Shown here piece by piece: positions 7,463 through 18,265 of a DNA stretch of 58,395 nucleotides (the first letter of the stretch is position 1; every line of letters starts with the position of its first letter). The stretch comes from Alphaproteobacteria bacterium (GTDB taxonomy: Bacteria > Pseudomonadota > Alphaproteobacteria > UBA9655): positions 1 to 58,395 of the forward strand of contig JAGONT010000013.1 in assembly GCA_017992885.1 (NCBI GenBank), read 5' to 3'. Both the position numbers and the translations under genes were made by a program. A model generated the notes under the pieces. That model worked only from the letters and a program-made list of their open reading frames with translations, ran no database searches and was not told the origin of the DNA.

Positions 7463-9276
7463 TGTGTGGAATTATTGGAATTGTTGGAAATCAACCTGTT
7501 GATCAAAGACTCGTTCGTGGTCTTGAGAAACTTGAATATAGGGGATATGACTCTTCAGGTATAGCTACGATATTTAAAGGAAAAATCCAAAGATTACGTG
7601 CAGAAGGAAAATTGATTAAGCTTAAGGAAAAACTGTTAAAAACCTCTCTTCCAGGCTTTAATGGCATAGGCCATACGCGTTGGGCAACTCATGGTCAACC
7701 TACTGAATTAAATGCTCATCCTCATGGAAATCCCAAAGTTGCTTTGGTTCATAATGGAATTATCGAAAATCATGGGGAAATACGTCAAGACCTAGAAGCA
7801 AAGGGCTATATTTTTGAAAGTGAAACCGATACAGAGGCTGTGGCACATCTTATCGCTCATTATTTGGATAAAGGACTTACTCCTCAAGAAGCGGTAGCAA
7901 AAGCTTTAAAAAATTTGAAGGGAGCATTTGCTCTTGTGATTATATTTACAGGCTATGATAACCTATTAATTGCCGCACGTCAGGGGGGAAGTCCACTTGC
8001 TATTGGTTATGGAAAGGGTGAAATGTATCTAGGGTCTGATGCTATCGCTCTTGTCTCTTTATCTCAAAAAATTTGCTATCTTGAAGATGGGGATTGGGCT
8101 GTATTATCCCCAGAAGGAGTTTCTATTTATGATAAAAATGATCAACCTATTGAAAGGCGGATCCAACAAAGTCTTATTAATGATAGTGCTGTTAGTAAAG
8201 GATCGTATGATCATTTCATGTTGAAAGAGATTTACGAGCAACCTCACGTTATTGAAAAGACCCTTCAATCCTTTCTAGGTGAGGGGGCTCTTAATCTATC
8301 TTCTTTGCCGTGGGAGTCAACTTCTCGGCTAACAATTTCTGCTTGTGGAACAGCCTATTATGCGGGTTTTGTTGCCAAATATTGGTTTGAAAAAATTGCG
8401 CGTCTTTCTGTAGACATTGATGTGGCTTCAGAATTTCGCTATCGAGCTCCTCCCCTTTGCAAGGATGGACTTAGCCTTTTCATTTCTCAATCAGGAGAAA
8501 CGATCGACACTTTGGCGGCTCTTGAATATACAAAATCTCAAGGTCAAAAAATTGTATCTATTGTCAACGTACCCGAGAGCTCTATTACACGCCAATCAGA
8601 TGCAGTTCTTTTAACGCATGCAGGACCCGAAATTGGGGTGGCTTCCACAAAGTCTTTTACAACACAACTGACTGTGCTTGCTCTTCTTGTTCTTGAATCT
8701 GCTCGTAAGCGTGGTTTCATAGATGAATCTTCCTTCGAGGAAATGATCTTAAGCTTGAGATTTCTTCCTGCATTGTGTGAAGAAGTTCTTTCACTAGAAG
8801 CTCCTGTAAAAGTTCTTGCTCAAAAACTTGCTAAAGCCAGGGATGTTCTTTTTCTTGGACGAGGAACGAATTTTCCTTTGGCTTTAGAAGGTGCTCTTAA
8901 GTTAAAAGAAATCAGTTACATTCATACAGAAGGTTTTGCTGCAGGTGAAATGAAACATGGTCCCATTGCTCTTCTTGATACAAATGTTCCTGTTGTTATT
9001 ATTGCTCCTTTTGATGATCTCTTTGAAAAGACAGCGGCTAATCTTCAGGAAGTTATTGCTCGTGGAGCTCCTGTCATTGTGCTTACAGATAAAAAAGGAG
9101 CCCAATATTTAGGGACCTTACCTATTGATTTGTTAATTTTACCCCTGACAACAGCACTTACAGCCCCTATTATCTATACAATACCTCTTCAGCTTTTAGC
9201 CTATCATACAGCCCTTCTTATGGGTACGGATGTAGATCAACCTCGTAATTTAGCTAAGTCTGTAACCGTAGAGTAA
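7462..9276 (+). CDS. glmS: Glutamine--fructose-6-phosphate aminotransferase (isomerizing)
   Basis: First step of hexosamine synthesis: fructose-6-P plus glutamine gives glucosamine-6-P. The 604 residues match the family length. The N-terminal nucleophile Cys2 is in MCGIIGIVG, followed by HTRWATHG and HNGIIENH of the glutaminase domain. Two SIS sugar-isomerase domains follow (ACGTAYYAG, SQSGETIDT, STKSFTTQ, LGRGTNFPLALEGALKLKE). The end DVDQPRNLAKSVTVE is the standard GlmS C-terminus. It overlaps glmU by one base, a compact glmU-glmS unit. No glmS ribozyme is seen; that element is typical of Gram-positives. Confidence 0.97.
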   Translation: MCGIIGIVGNQPVDQRLVRGLEKLEYRGYDSSGIATIFKGKIQRLRAEGKLIKLKEKLLKTSLPGFNGIGHTRWATHGQPTELNAHPHGNPKVALVHNGIIENHGEIRQDLEAKGYIFESETDTEAVAHLIAHYLDKGLTPQEAVAKALKNLKGAFALVIIFTGYDNLLIAARQGGSPLAIGYGKGEMYLGSDAIALVSLSQKICYLEDGDWAVLSPEGVSIYDKNDQPIERRIQQSLINDSAVSKGSYDHFMLKEIYEQPHVIEKTLQSFLGEGALNLSSLPWESTSRLTISACGTAYYAGFVAKYWFEKIARLSVDIDVASEFRYRAPPLCKDGLSLFISQSGETIDTLAALEYTKSQGQKIVSIVNVPESSITRQSDAVLLTHAGPEIGVASTKSFTTQLTVLALLVLESARKRGFIDESSFEEMILSLRFLPALCEEVLSLEAPVKVLAQKLAKARDVLFLGRGTNFPLALEGALKLKEISYIHTEGFAAGEMKHGPIALLDTNVPVVIIAPFDDLFEKTAANLQEVIARGAPVIVLTDKKGAQYLGTLPIDLLILPLTTALTAPIIYTIPLQLLAYHTALLMGTDVDQPRNLAKSVTVE

Positions 9277-9501
9277 GGGTATTAAAATCATCAAAAAAGG
9301 TGCTGTTTTCCAATAAAGATGCATCTTACTTTGGTAAATGCAAGACTATGAGTATAGAGTTGTGAGGCTCGTTTACTTATAAAAAGCAGATTGATTTTGC
9401 TAGTTACACTTTTTATATTATGAAATATAAATAAAATTTTATTACTATATAATATTTCTGTAAAAATTCGTAATTATTAAAGAAATAAATCGAGGTTTTT
9501 A

Positions 9502-10836
9502 ATGCTTTTTAATTCTTATGCTTTTTTTGCTTTGCTCATGTTTGCTTTCCCCTTGTATTATTTGCTAAATGCAAAAGGACGTTATATTTATCTGCTCATG
9601 TGTGGCGCTATTTTTTTTGGTAGTTTTCTGCATCTTATTATTTTTTTGTTTTCAGTTATAGGAAATGCATTTGGTGCATTGATTCTTCAAAAATTGCGTA
9701 CGGAAGAAAAATCCCCGAAATATTTTTTTTATTTACTTGTATTGTTAAATATTTTATATTTATCTTATTTTAAGTATTTATTTACTGGGTTAATGCCGCT
9801 AGCGATATCTTTTTATACATTTGAACAAATTACTTTTCTCTCTTATATTTCTTTTTCTGAGAAAAGTAAGAAATCTCCATTTTCATTACGTGATTACCTT
9901 CTTTTTATTGCTTTTTTCCCTCGTCTTTTAGCAGGGCCTATTTATTACTATGAAGAATATAAGGATAAACTCCAGAGAATGTTAACCCTAACAATCCCAT
10001 GGGAAGATATAGGACGTGGTTTTGCAATTTTCAGCCTAGGGCTATTTAAAAAAGTTATATGCGCCGATCGTATGGCTCTTATTGTAGATCCATTTTACGT
10101 TAACCCTGAAATTTTTAGTACAGTTGATACGTGGTTTGTTACGTTAGCCTATAGTCTACAAATTTATTTTGATTTCTCAGCCTATTCTGAAATGGCGTTA
10201 GGCGTAGGTATGATGTTGGGAGTTACTTTGCCTTTGAACTTTAACTCTCCTTATAAAGCTACCTCGATTATTGACTTTTGGACCAGATGGCATATGACTC
10301 TCTCTCGCTTCATAAAAGATTATGTTTATATACCTCTGGGCGGAAACGAAAGTAATAAAACGCGTAACATTCTGCTTACAATGTCTATAGCAGGACTTTG
10401 GCATGGATCTAGCCTTAATTTTCTAGCTTGGGGAGGTTTGCATGGACTTCTTATCGGATCGAATCACATATTAAGACGATATTGTTCTTCTTTTACTATC
10501 CCTTCTTCTTTAAAGGTGCTTACTGTCTTTATCCTTATTAATACGACATGGATTTTGTTTCGGGCACCCTCTTTTAAGAATGCATACCTTGTGTTTCAGC
10601 AATACGTTGGATTTTCTTCAGTTACTGGATTTCATTTTAGTAAATGGGATGTCATAATAACTCTATTTTTCTTAGCTGGGATTTTTACTTTACCAAACAT
10701 TAACGATCTTTTTTTTAAAGGTCATTACATACGGTTTAAAGAGAGTATTTTATGGGGGGCGCTATGTCTTTTTTCTTTTTTCTACGCATACACGAACTTA
10801 AAGCATGAAACACCTTTTATCTATTTTAACTTTTAA
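9502..10836 (+). CDS. MBOAT-family membrane O-acyltransferase (AlgI/DltB-like)
   Basis: A 444-residue polytopic membrane protein with about ten hydrophobic segments. The MBOAT signature is clear: DFWTRWHMTLSRFIKDYVYIP with GGN, then GLWHGSSLNFLAWGGLHG, which holds the catalytic His. These enzymes move acyl groups across the membrane onto extracytoplasmic polymers such as alginate, cellulose, peptidoglycan or teichoic acid. GAGG precedes the ATG by eight bases. The next gene, an SGNH-like membrane-anchored protein, overlaps its end by 32 nt, the classic two-gene pairing of an acyl exporter with a periplasmic transferase or esterase. The acceptor polymer is not evident; no alginate or cellulose synthase is nearby. 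Confidence 0.88.
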   Translation: MLFNSYAFFALLMFAFPLYYLLNAKGRYIYLLMCGAIFFGSFLHLIIFLFSVIGNAFGALILQKLRTEEKSPKYFFYLLVLLNILYLSYFKYLFTGLMPLAISFYTFEQITFLSYISFSEKSKKSPFSLRDYLLFIAFFPRLLAGPIYYYEEYKDKLQRMLTLTIPWEDIGRGFAIFSLGLFKKVICADRMALIVDPFYVNPEIFSTVDTWFVTLAYSLQIYFDFSAYSEMALGVGMMLGVTLPLNFNSPYKATSIIDFWTRWHMTLSRFIKDYVYIPLGGNESNKTRNILLTMSIAGLWHGSSLNFLAWGGLHGLLIGSNHILRRYCSSFTIPSSLKVLTVFILINTTWILFRAPSFKNAYLVFQQYVGFSSVTGFHFSKWDVIITLFFLAGIFTLPNINDLFFKGHYIRFKESILWGALCLFSFFYAYTNLKHETPFIYFNF

Positions 10837-11782
10837 GATTTCCCCAAAAGCTTTTGTAATGGTTTTGTGGGTACTATTTTTTGTACCTCTTATCATAATA
10901 ATAGGTCTTAATTTATGGGTAGATCCTTATTTTATTTTTCGCAAATCTCCTTTTGAACCAAGACTTATGTCAATTGATCATCATCAAAGGTTTGCCAAAT
11001 CCTTACAAGTAATTACACGTCAACCTCATACTATTCTTTTGGGGAGTAGTAGAGTTTATAGAGGATTCGATGTGGGAAATGATTTTTACAATATGGGGAT
11101 TTCTAGCCTAACATTAACAGAAGCCGCCTCTTATATAGATCATATCTTACTCTTTACGTCCGTGCATACAATAGTTTTAGGTTTAGATTTTTGGATGTGC
11201 GACAAAATAACGCCAACACTAGCCGGTTGGGATAAAAATACTGGAACACTTTCTTACGGTATACAATCTTTCTTAAACGCGCTCTTTAATACAGAAAAAA
11301 TGTTTGAAGCCTTCAAAACACACTTTATTGATAAAAAAAAAATATTGGGAAATGAGGGATGGACTTATGAGGGATTTTTTCGTACGGGAACTCGGTCAAA
11401 AAATGAAACGCAACAGATGCTTCGTTCTTATGAAAAGGGATTTCTTAAAACGAAAATAAATTTGAAAATGCTTGATATTCTTGAAGAAATAATTCAGCGT
11501 TGCCAAACTAAAGGGGTGAAATTATATATTTACATTTCTCCATTGCACCCCGAGATAAAGGCTATATATAAGCAGTCTCATAATGCTTCTTACTTTGATC
11601 CTTGGAGAGAGAAAATTTATCAAATTTGCAGCAATAGTAATATTCAATTTTATGATTTTTCTGATTTTTTAAGGGATTCCCCTCCTCTCTCTAATGGATC
11701 AAATGAATTTTGGCTTGACCACTCTCACTTTAGTCCGAAAGTGGGGACGATCATTCTTCAAACTTTAGGAGTTATCGGGTAG
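10805..11782 (+). CDS. SGNH/DltD/AlgJ-like membrane-anchored partner of the MBOAT acyltransferase
   Basis: A 325-residue protein with one N-terminal membrane helix (about residues 15-35) and an extracytoplasmic domain. The motif LLGSSRVYRG looks like the nucleophile block of SGNH proteins. Near the C-terminus FWLDHSHFSPKVG gives the Asp-x-x-His pair. These are the catalytic elements of DltD, AlgJ and AlgX-like O-acetylation proteins. It begins inside the 3' end of the MBOAT gene, so it is almost certainly in the same operon. By analogy it would take the acyl group delivered by the MBOAT protein and place it on a surface polymer, or remove it. Confidence 0.75.
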   Translation: MKHLLSILTFKISPKAFVMVLWVLFFVPLIIIIGLNLWVDPYFIFRKSPFEPRLMSIDHHQRFAKSLQVITRQPHTILLGSSRVYRGFDVGNDFYNMGISSLTLTEAASYIDHILLFTSVHTIVLGLDFWMCDKITPTLAGWDKNTGTLSYGIQSFLNALFNTEKMFEAFKTHFIDKKKILGNEGWTYEGFFRTGTRSKNETQQMLRSYEKGFLKTKINLKMLDILEEIIQRCQTKGVKLYIYISPLHPEIKAIYKQSHNASYFDPWREKIYQICSNSNIQFYDFSDFLRDSPPLSNGSNEFWLDHSHFSPKVGTIILQTLGVIG

Positions 11783-11938
11783 ACATTAAAATCTTTCAAA
11801 TGATGCGAGAGTGTCCGCTAGTTTAAAAGCGTATGAAAATGGTCAATCAAAGATAGCGTTGAAGCTCTATCAATAAAGTTATTTTTAACTTTCAAAGGTT
11901 ATCATTTGAAATGACGATTATAGAGGGAGGAGCCTTTA

Positions 11939-12688
11939 ATGAAAGTTCTCGTCGCTGTTAAGCGGGTTGTGGACTATAGCGTGAAAGTGCGAGTGAAAGC
12001 CGATGAAACAGGTCTTGATCTTGCTGGCGTAAAAATGTCCCTTAATCCCTTTGATGAGATTGCCTTGGAAGAAGCCTCCCGTCTTAAAGAAAAAGGGGTT
12101 GTTTCTGAAATTGTTGCTGTGTCAATTGGAGAAAAGTCATGCCAAGATTCTTTGAGGATAGCCTTGGCACTTGCAGCTGATCGGGCGATACATGTGGAAA
12201 CAGCTTTTGAAACACAACCTTTAGGGGTTGCCAAAGCTTTAAAGGCTATTGTTGAGCGAGAGTCTCCTCGCTTGGTTATTCTCGGCAAACAAGCCATAGA
12301 TGATGATTTCAATCAAACAGGACAAATGCTTGCTGCCCTTTTAAGTTGGCCCCTAGGAACTTTTATCTCTCAGCTAGACGTTACAGGGGAAGACATCGAG
12401 GTTGTGCGAGAAATTGATGGGGGGCTTGAAAGCCTTACCATGTCCTTACCTGCCGTTGTAACAACTGATCTACGTTTAAATGAGCCTCGATATGCCAGTC
12501 TTCCCAACATTATGAAGGCAAGACAAAAGCCGCTTGATGTTTTTACAACCGAGGATTTAGGGGTAGATTTAAAGCCTCATCTTAAAACCCTACGAATTAC
12601 AGAACCTCTTTCCCGTAAACCCGGAGTTAAAGTTGCAAATGTTGATGAGCTTTTAGATAAACTTTATCACGAAGTAAAGGTTATTTAA
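11939..12688 (+). CDS. etfB: Electron transfer flavoprotein beta subunit
   Basis: The beta subunit binds AMP and helps position FAD in the alpha subunit; the heterodimer passes electrons from acyl-CoA dehydrogenases to ETF-ubiquinone oxidoreductase. The 249-residue sequence begins [12 protein letters not shown] and contains [27 protein letters not shown] and the signature region [22 protein letters not shown] lies about eight bases before the ATG. The stop overlaps the etfA start (TAATG), so the subunits are translationally coupled. Confidence 0.97.
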   Translation: MKVLVAVKRVVDYSVKVRVKADETGLDLAGVKMSLNPFDEIALEEASRLKEKGVVSEIVAVSIGEKSCQDSLRIALALAADRAIHVETAFETQPLGVAKALKAIVERESPRLVILGKQAIDDDFNQTGQMLAALLSWPLGTFISQLDVTGEDIEVVREIDGGLESLTMSLPAVVTTDLRLNEPRYASLPNIMKARQKPLDVFTTEDLGVDLKPHLKTLRITEPLSRKPGVKVANVDELLDKLYHEVKVI

Positions 12689-13641
12689 TGGCGCTTCTGA
12701 TTATTGCAGAATTTGACCAACAAGTGTTATCATTATCTACGCTTGCGACACTCACGGCCGCAAAAAAATTTTCTGTTCCTATCCATTTTGTTGTGATGGG
12801 AGAGAATTGTAAAAAGATAGCGGAAGATGCCTCAACATATGAGGGTGTTGAAAAAGTATGGATCGTGGAGGATTCTCTTCTGGCTCATTTTGTAGCGGAA
12901 AATGTGCAAGACACTCTTTTAGAATTGGGCAAAGAGTATGAGTTTATTCTAGCGCCTTCAACAACTTTTGGCAAAAACCTTCTCCCCCGCATTGCAGCTT
13001 TATTAGACGTTGCTCAAGTTTCAGATGTTATCGCTATTCTAGATGAAAATACCTTTGTAAGACCTATCTATGCAGGAAATGCCTTGGCTACCATTATTTC
13101 ACAAGATCCTATTAAAGTTATGACAATTCGTTCTACGGCTTTTGAAAAAGCGCATAAATCTTCCTCTAAAGCTCTAATAGAAACTTATCCATTTAAGGTT
13201 CCTTCTTCTCCTGCTCCTTTATTTATCAAGAGTGAAGAGAACCTATCTGTAAGACCAGAATTAACCAGTGCGTCTATTGTCGTGTCTGGCGGAAGAGGAC
13301 TGCAGAACAAAGAAAATTTTTCTCTCCTTGAAGCTCTTGCAGATAAACTAGGTGCCGCAATAGGGGCTTCAAGAGCCGCTGTGGATGCAGGTTTTGTGCT
13401 TAATGATTTTCAAGTGGGGCAAACAGGAAAGATCGTTGCGCCAAATCTTTACATTGCTGTTGGAATTTCTGGCGCTATTCAGCATGTTGCAGGCATGAAA
13501 GAAAGTAAAGTAATAGTTGCCATTAATAAAGATCCAGAAGCTCCCATTTTTCAAATAGCTGATTATGGGCTTGTGGGAGATCTTTTTACTATTTTGCCTG
13601 AGTTAACTGCAAAAATAAAATCTCTCAAAAAGGTGTCTTAA
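12688..13641 (+). CDS. etfA: Electron transfer flavoprotein alpha subunit
   Basis: FAD-binding subunit of 317 residues, the usual alphaproteobacterial size. The C-terminal FAD domain carries VSGGRGL, GASRAAVDAG, QVGQTGKIVAPNLYIAVG, SGAIQH and the AINKDPEAPIFQIADYG block typical of EtfA. It follows etfB directly with a one-base overlap and precedes a 3-hydroxyacyl-CoA dehydrogenase, the standard alphaproteobacterial fatty-acid or butyrate oxidation arrangement. Confidence 0.97.
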   Translation: MALLIIAEFDQQVLSLSTLATLTAAKKFSVPIHFVVMGENCKKIAEDASTYEGVEKVWIVEDSLLAHFVAENVQDTLLELGKEYEFILAPSTTFGKNLLPRIAALLDVAQVSDVIAILDENTFVRPIYAGNALATIISQDPIKVMTIRSTAFEKAHKSSSKALIETYPFKVPSSPAPLFIKSEENLSVRPELTSASIVVSGGRGLQNKENFSLLEALADKLGAAIGASRAAVDAGFVLNDFQVGQTGKIVAPNLYIAVGISGAIQHVAGMKESKVIVAINKDPEAPIFQIADYGLVGDLFTILPELTAKIKSLKKVS

Positions 13642-13725
13642 AAAGTAAGAATGAGAGGAAAACAAAATAAGGTATCCTCACGTTCAATGAGTATATAACT
13701 TAGTAATCTGAGTAGAGGGAGAAAA

Positions 13726-14598
13726 ATGATAGAAAAGATTGGTATTATCGGTGCAGGTCAAATGGGAAATGGAATTGCCCATGTCTGCTTAGTTGCGGGA
13801 TATAAAGTTTTTTTAAATGATGTTTCTGAAGAGATTCTGCAAAAAAGTTTTTCCACCCTTGATCGTACAATGGAACGACAAGTGGCACGTAATAAGCTAT
13901 CAATTAGGGAAAAGGAAGACGCTCTCGCCCGTCTTCAAGTTTTTGTAGAATTCGAAGAATTTAAAAAATGTGATTTAATAGTTGAAGCTGTAACAGAGAA
14001 TGAAGAGATTAAAGCCTCTGTCTTCAGAAAACTTACCCCTTTTCTTTCTTCTGAGTGTCTTCTTGCGACAAATACGTCGTCAATTTCTATTACCGCTCTT
14101 GGAAGAGTAACGGATCGACCTGAAAAATTTATGGGTATGCATTTCATGAATCCCGTGCCGATTATGCAACTTGTTGAGTTAATTCGAGGCATTGTAACAT
14201 CGGATTCAACTTTTAATTCTATCCAAGACGTTGTTAAACGACTTGGCAAAGATTGTGCTGTTTCTGAAGATTATCCAGGGTTTATTATTAATCGCATTCT
14301 TATGCCCATGATTAATGAAGCTGTTTATGCTCTTTTTGAGGGGGTTGGAACCATTGAGGCCATTGACAAAGGTATGCGCTTAGGCACAAATCATCCTATG
14401 GGACCCTTAGAGCTTGCGGACTTGATTGGGCTTGATACGTGTGCTTCTATTATGGATGTTCTTTATCAAGGGAGAGGGGGTAGTAAGTATAAACCTTGTC
14501 CACTTTTGATTAAGTACATTGAAGCGGGATGGCTTGGACGCAAAACAGGCCGTGGATTTTATGAGTATAAAGGGGAACAACCTGTTCCCACACGATAG
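13726..14598 (+). CDS. hbd: 3-hydroxybutyryl-CoA dehydrogenase
   Basis: NAD(P)-dependent oxidation or reduction between 3-hydroxyacyl-CoA and 3-ketoacyl-CoA. The 290-residue stand-alone form has the N-terminal Rossmann motif IGAGQMGNGIA. The catalytic His lies in GMHFMNPVPIMQLVE, the partner Asn in the INRILMPMINEA block, and LGTNHPMGPLELADLIGLD is conserved. AGGGAG precedes the ATG. Placement after etfBA links it to acyl-CoA oxidation. Preference for short chains (C4) is inferred from the stand-alone architecture. Confidence 0.95.
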   Translation: MIEKIGIIGAGQMGNGIAHVCLVAGYKVFLNDVSEEILQKSFSTLDRTMERQVARNKLSIREKEDALARLQVFVEFEEFKKCDLIVEAVTENEEIKASVFRKLTPFLSSECLLATNTSSISITALGRVTDRPEKFMGMHFMNPVPIMQLVELIRGIVTSDSTFNSIQDVVKRLGKDCAVSEDYPGFIINRILMPMINEAVYALFEGVGTIEAIDKGMRLGTNHPMGPLELADLIGLDTCASIMDVLYQGRGGSKYKPCPLLIKYIEAGWLGRKTGRGFYEYKGEQPVPTR

Positions 14599-14606
14599 GA
14601 AGATTT

Positions 14607-14846
14607 ATGAACTCTGTTGACCCTATAAGCTTTGAAGAAGCACTGAAAGAACTTGAAACAATCGTGCGTAGGCTTGAGGAAGGAAAAACAAGCCTTGAAG
14701 ATGCTATCAGTTCTTATGAAAGAGGAGCAGCTTTAAGAGTATATTGTGAAAAAAAACTAAAAGATGCACGTCTTCGTGTCGAACAAATTGTTGTTAACAC
14801 AGATGGAACCCTTACGACAAAGTCCGTTGATCCTCTTGAAAAATAA
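14607..14846 (+). CDS. xseB: Exodeoxyribonuclease VII small subunit
   Basis: A 79-residue helical protein that joins the large subunit XseA in single-strand-specific exonuclease VII. SFEEALKELETIVRRLEEG followed by LEDAISSYERGAAL is the family signature. It starts eight bases after the hydroxyacyl-CoA dehydrogenase stop, with AGGAAG as the ribosome binding site. It overlaps or abuts the ispA start, the common xseB-ispA pairing. Confidence 0.95.
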   Translation: MNSVDPISFEEALKELETIVRRLEEGKTSLEDAISSYERGAALRVYCEKKLKDARLRVEQIVVNTDGTLTTKSVDPLEK

Positions 14847-15714
14847 GGCTATTCTTCAAGATCTTCAAGATGTAGTGTGTGGCGTTGAAGAGACGTTAGA
14901 GTGCATTCTTTCATCTTCCCCCTCTCGTCTTCATGAAGCTATGCGGTATAGCGTTTTAGGGGGTGGAAAACGCCTTCGCTCGTATTTAACTTGGGCTTCT
15001 TCCCAGTTGTTTCATGTCCCTCCTCAAGAAGTGCTCCGAACAGCAGCAGCTATTGAACTAATTCAATCTTATTCTCTGATCCATGATGATCTTCCCTGTA
15101 TGGATAATGCAGATATAAGGCGAGGAAAACCAAGTTGCCATAAATGTTTTGGTGAAGCGACAGCGATACTTGTCGGTGATGCGCTGATTCCTCTAGCTTT
15201 TCAAACACTTGCTGCTCTTGACGTTTCCTCTAAATTACGTCTTGATCTTATAGATGGATTAGCCCAAGCCATAGGGTCATTAGGTTTGGTAGCTGGACAA
15301 ATGATGGATTTGGGGCAAGAAGGATTTCATCATACGTTAGAGGCTCTTCTTGAACAACAGCGACTAAAAACAGGAGTGTTATTTGGTTTTGCTGCTGAAG
15401 CAGGTGCAATCTTAGGAGGAGCTTCCATTGAAGAAAGACAAACCTTAAAGTCTTATGGTCTTCTGTTTGGTAAGGCTTTTCAAATGAAAGATGATTGGCT
15501 AGATGCTTGTGGAAATGAGCAAATCATTGGCAAACCTTGCCATCAAGATACTAATAAGTTTACATTTTTAAACTTTCTTAGTCCGGAGTTACTTGAAAAA
15601 ACGGTAGCGTCTACCCTTCAAGAAGCCATTGGAACTCTTTCTTCTTTTGGGAAACGAGGTGCTCTTTTAAAAGAGTTTGCGATTTTTTCTCTTTGTGAAG
15701 AACAGATGGATTGA
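14836..15714 (+). CDS. ispA: (2E,6E)-farnesyl diphosphate synthase
   Basis: Condenses isopentenyl diphosphate onto DMAPP and GPP to give FPP for undecaprenyl phosphate and ubiquinone side chains. The first aspartate-rich motif DDLPCMD and second motif DDWLD are intact, with GGGKRLRSYL near the N-terminus. The start is uncertain. I favour TTG at 14836, overlapping the end of xseB and giving 292 residues in line with the family. In-frame ATGs at 14764 or 14803 would require a long overlap with xseB. Dxs, often the next gene, is not adjacent here. Confidence 0.92.
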   Translation: MKNKAILQDLQDVVCGVEETLECILSSSPSRLHEAMRYSVLGGGKRLRSYLTWASSQLFHVPPQEVLRTAAAIELIQSYSLIHDDLPCMDNADIRRGKPSCHKCFGEATAILVGDALIPLAFQTLAALDVSSKLRLDLIDGLAQAIGSLGLVAGQMMDLGQEGFHHTLEALLEQQRLKTGVLFGFAAEAGAILGGASIEERQTLKSYGLLFGKAFQMKDDWLDACGNEQIIGKPCHQDTNKFTFLNFLSPELLEKTVASTLQEAIGTLSSFGKRGALLKEFAIFSLCEEQMD

Positions 15715-15853
15715 TCCATTTTATCTATAAAGAGGGTTCTTTCCTTTCTTTCAGGAAAAACAATCTTTTAAAATAAAGCTGAAAAAAAGATGCGCACTTG
15801 AAAAAGAGTGTGCTAAGTAGTAGTACACTTTTTATGAAAAATTATGGAGTTGA

Positions 15854-16897
<1,044 letters not shown>

Positions 16898-16904
16898 GGG
16901 GTTT

Positions 16905-17798
16905 GTGGCCTTCTTTGTCCGACATAAAAAACATGCTCCCTTAAAGCCAACAGCGAATCCTTATCCTTCTCGTTTTCAAAGATGGCGCCAAAGTCTTGGT
17001 ATAACGTTTATTCTGATTTTACTCGTAGGAGGAGCATTACGGTTTTACAGGCCTCTTTATGATATTTTTCGGCAAGAATTTTTTGAAGGGGTAGGATGGG
17101 TTCATAGTGTGTTTGTTCATCCCTTTCATCAAACTCGTGCATTTTTCAAAGATACTTATACTTTTATGCATCTTAAGGAAGAGCATGCTTGGCTTAAAGC
17201 AGAAAATGAAGCGTTAAAATGGAAACTACAAGCTTTATTTCCTCTTCAGCATGAGAATGCGGTTTTAAGACAACATTTAAAAATTGCCTCTTTTGAAAAA
17301 TATGGCCATCTCACGGCTCGTGTTCTTTCAGAACCCTATGATGGGTTTCACCACTTTTTTTTGATTGCCTCTGGTCAGAAGGAGGGACTTGAAAAGAATC
17401 AAGCTGTTCTTGTGCCTGAAGGAGTTGTAGGCCGCCTTGAAAAAGTTGGGCGTTATGTATCACGTGTTTTATTGATGAATGATGCTAGTTCTCGAATTCC
17501 TGTTATGACCACAACATCTGAACAAAAAGCTATCCTTGCGGGTGATGGTAGTTTTTTGCCTACACTGGTGTATGTTGGTGATATTCGAAAAATACAACAA
17601 GGAGAAGAGATAGTTACTTCTGGTTTGGGAGGAGTTTTTCCTCCAGGTTTACCCATTGGTCGTGTCGATGACATTTCCAATGGCAAAATAAAAGTTAAAC
17701 CTCATGTATCCTTTCAAAATCTTGAATGGGTTTATGTATTACGCATGAATGCTGAGGGGTTTTTTGAAGAGATTGCGAAAGCCCTGGAGGGAGAATGA
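16905..17798 (+). CDS. mreC: Rod shape-determining protein MreC
   Basis: Bitopic periplasmic scaffold of the elongasome that activates PBP2-RodA. The 297 residues comprise a basic cytoplasmic start, one membrane helix (about 27-47), a coiled coil (about 75-115, with AENEALKWKL) and the beta-barrel region containing VVGRLEKVG and SGLGGVFPPGLPIGRV. The start codon is GTG at 16905. It begins seven bases after mreB and overlaps mreD by four bases. Confidence 0.95.
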   Translation: MAFFVRHKKHAPLKPTANPYPSRFQRWRQSLGITFILILLVGGALRFYRPLYDIFRQEFFEGVGWVHSVFVHPFHQTRAFFKDTYTFMHLKEEHAWLKAENEALKWKLQALFPLQHENAVLRQHLKIASFEKYGHLTARVLSEPYDGFHHFFLIASGQKEGLEKNQAVLVPEGVVGRLEKVGRYVSRVLLMNDASSRIPVMTTTSEQKAILAGDGSFLPTLVYVGDIRKIQQGEEIVTSGLGGVFPPGLPIGRVDDISNGKIKVKPHVSFQNLEWVYVLRMNAEGFFEEIAKALEGE

Positions 17799-18265
17799 AC
17801 TTTCTTCTAGGTCCTTTAAAAATTATTCCCTTTTTTACCGTTGTTTTTATGATGATGGGAGGGTGTTTGTTGAGTATAGGGGGACATCCTCTTTTGCCAG
17901 CATTCTTTCTTATCCCGATTTATTATTGGCTTGTTTTTCGTCCAGATTGGCTTCCTTTGTGGGGTCTTGTGGTGGCGGGTCTTATTTATGATACGTTGAT
18001 GGGAAATGAAATGGGATTTGATTCCCTTCTTCTCATGCTGAGCGCTTTTTTAGCGCTATATATTCGCCCATTCTTAACTTCTTATCGTTTTCCTTTAATT
18101 TGGGTTGCTTTTGGGATTTATAGTTTTGGCTATTTAATACTCTATGGGCTATTCCATACAGGAATATCATCTCTTTTTGCGTCATGGATTTATGTTGTTG
18201 CTTTATATCCTTTGGTGGCTCGGATTCTTAATCACATTCATTTAACTCTACAAGCCTATGTCTGA
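17795..18265 (+). CDS. mreD: Rod shape-determining protein MreD
   Basis: A 156-residue integral membrane protein with about five hydrophobic helices and almost no soluble part, as in the MreD family. The identity rests on size, topology, the LIYDTLMGNEMGFDSLL segment and its place between mreC and mrdA. GGAGGG precedes the ATG, which overlaps the mreC stop (ATGA). The end overlaps mrdA by eight bases. Confidence 0.88.
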   Translation: MNFLLGPLKIIPFFTVVFMMMGGCLLSIGGHPLLPAFFLIPIYYWLVFRPDWLPLWGLVVAGLIYDTLMGNEMGFDSLLLMLSAFLALYIRPFLTSYRFPLIWVAFGIYSFGYLILYGLFHTGISSLFASWIYVVALYPLVARILNHIHLTLQAYV

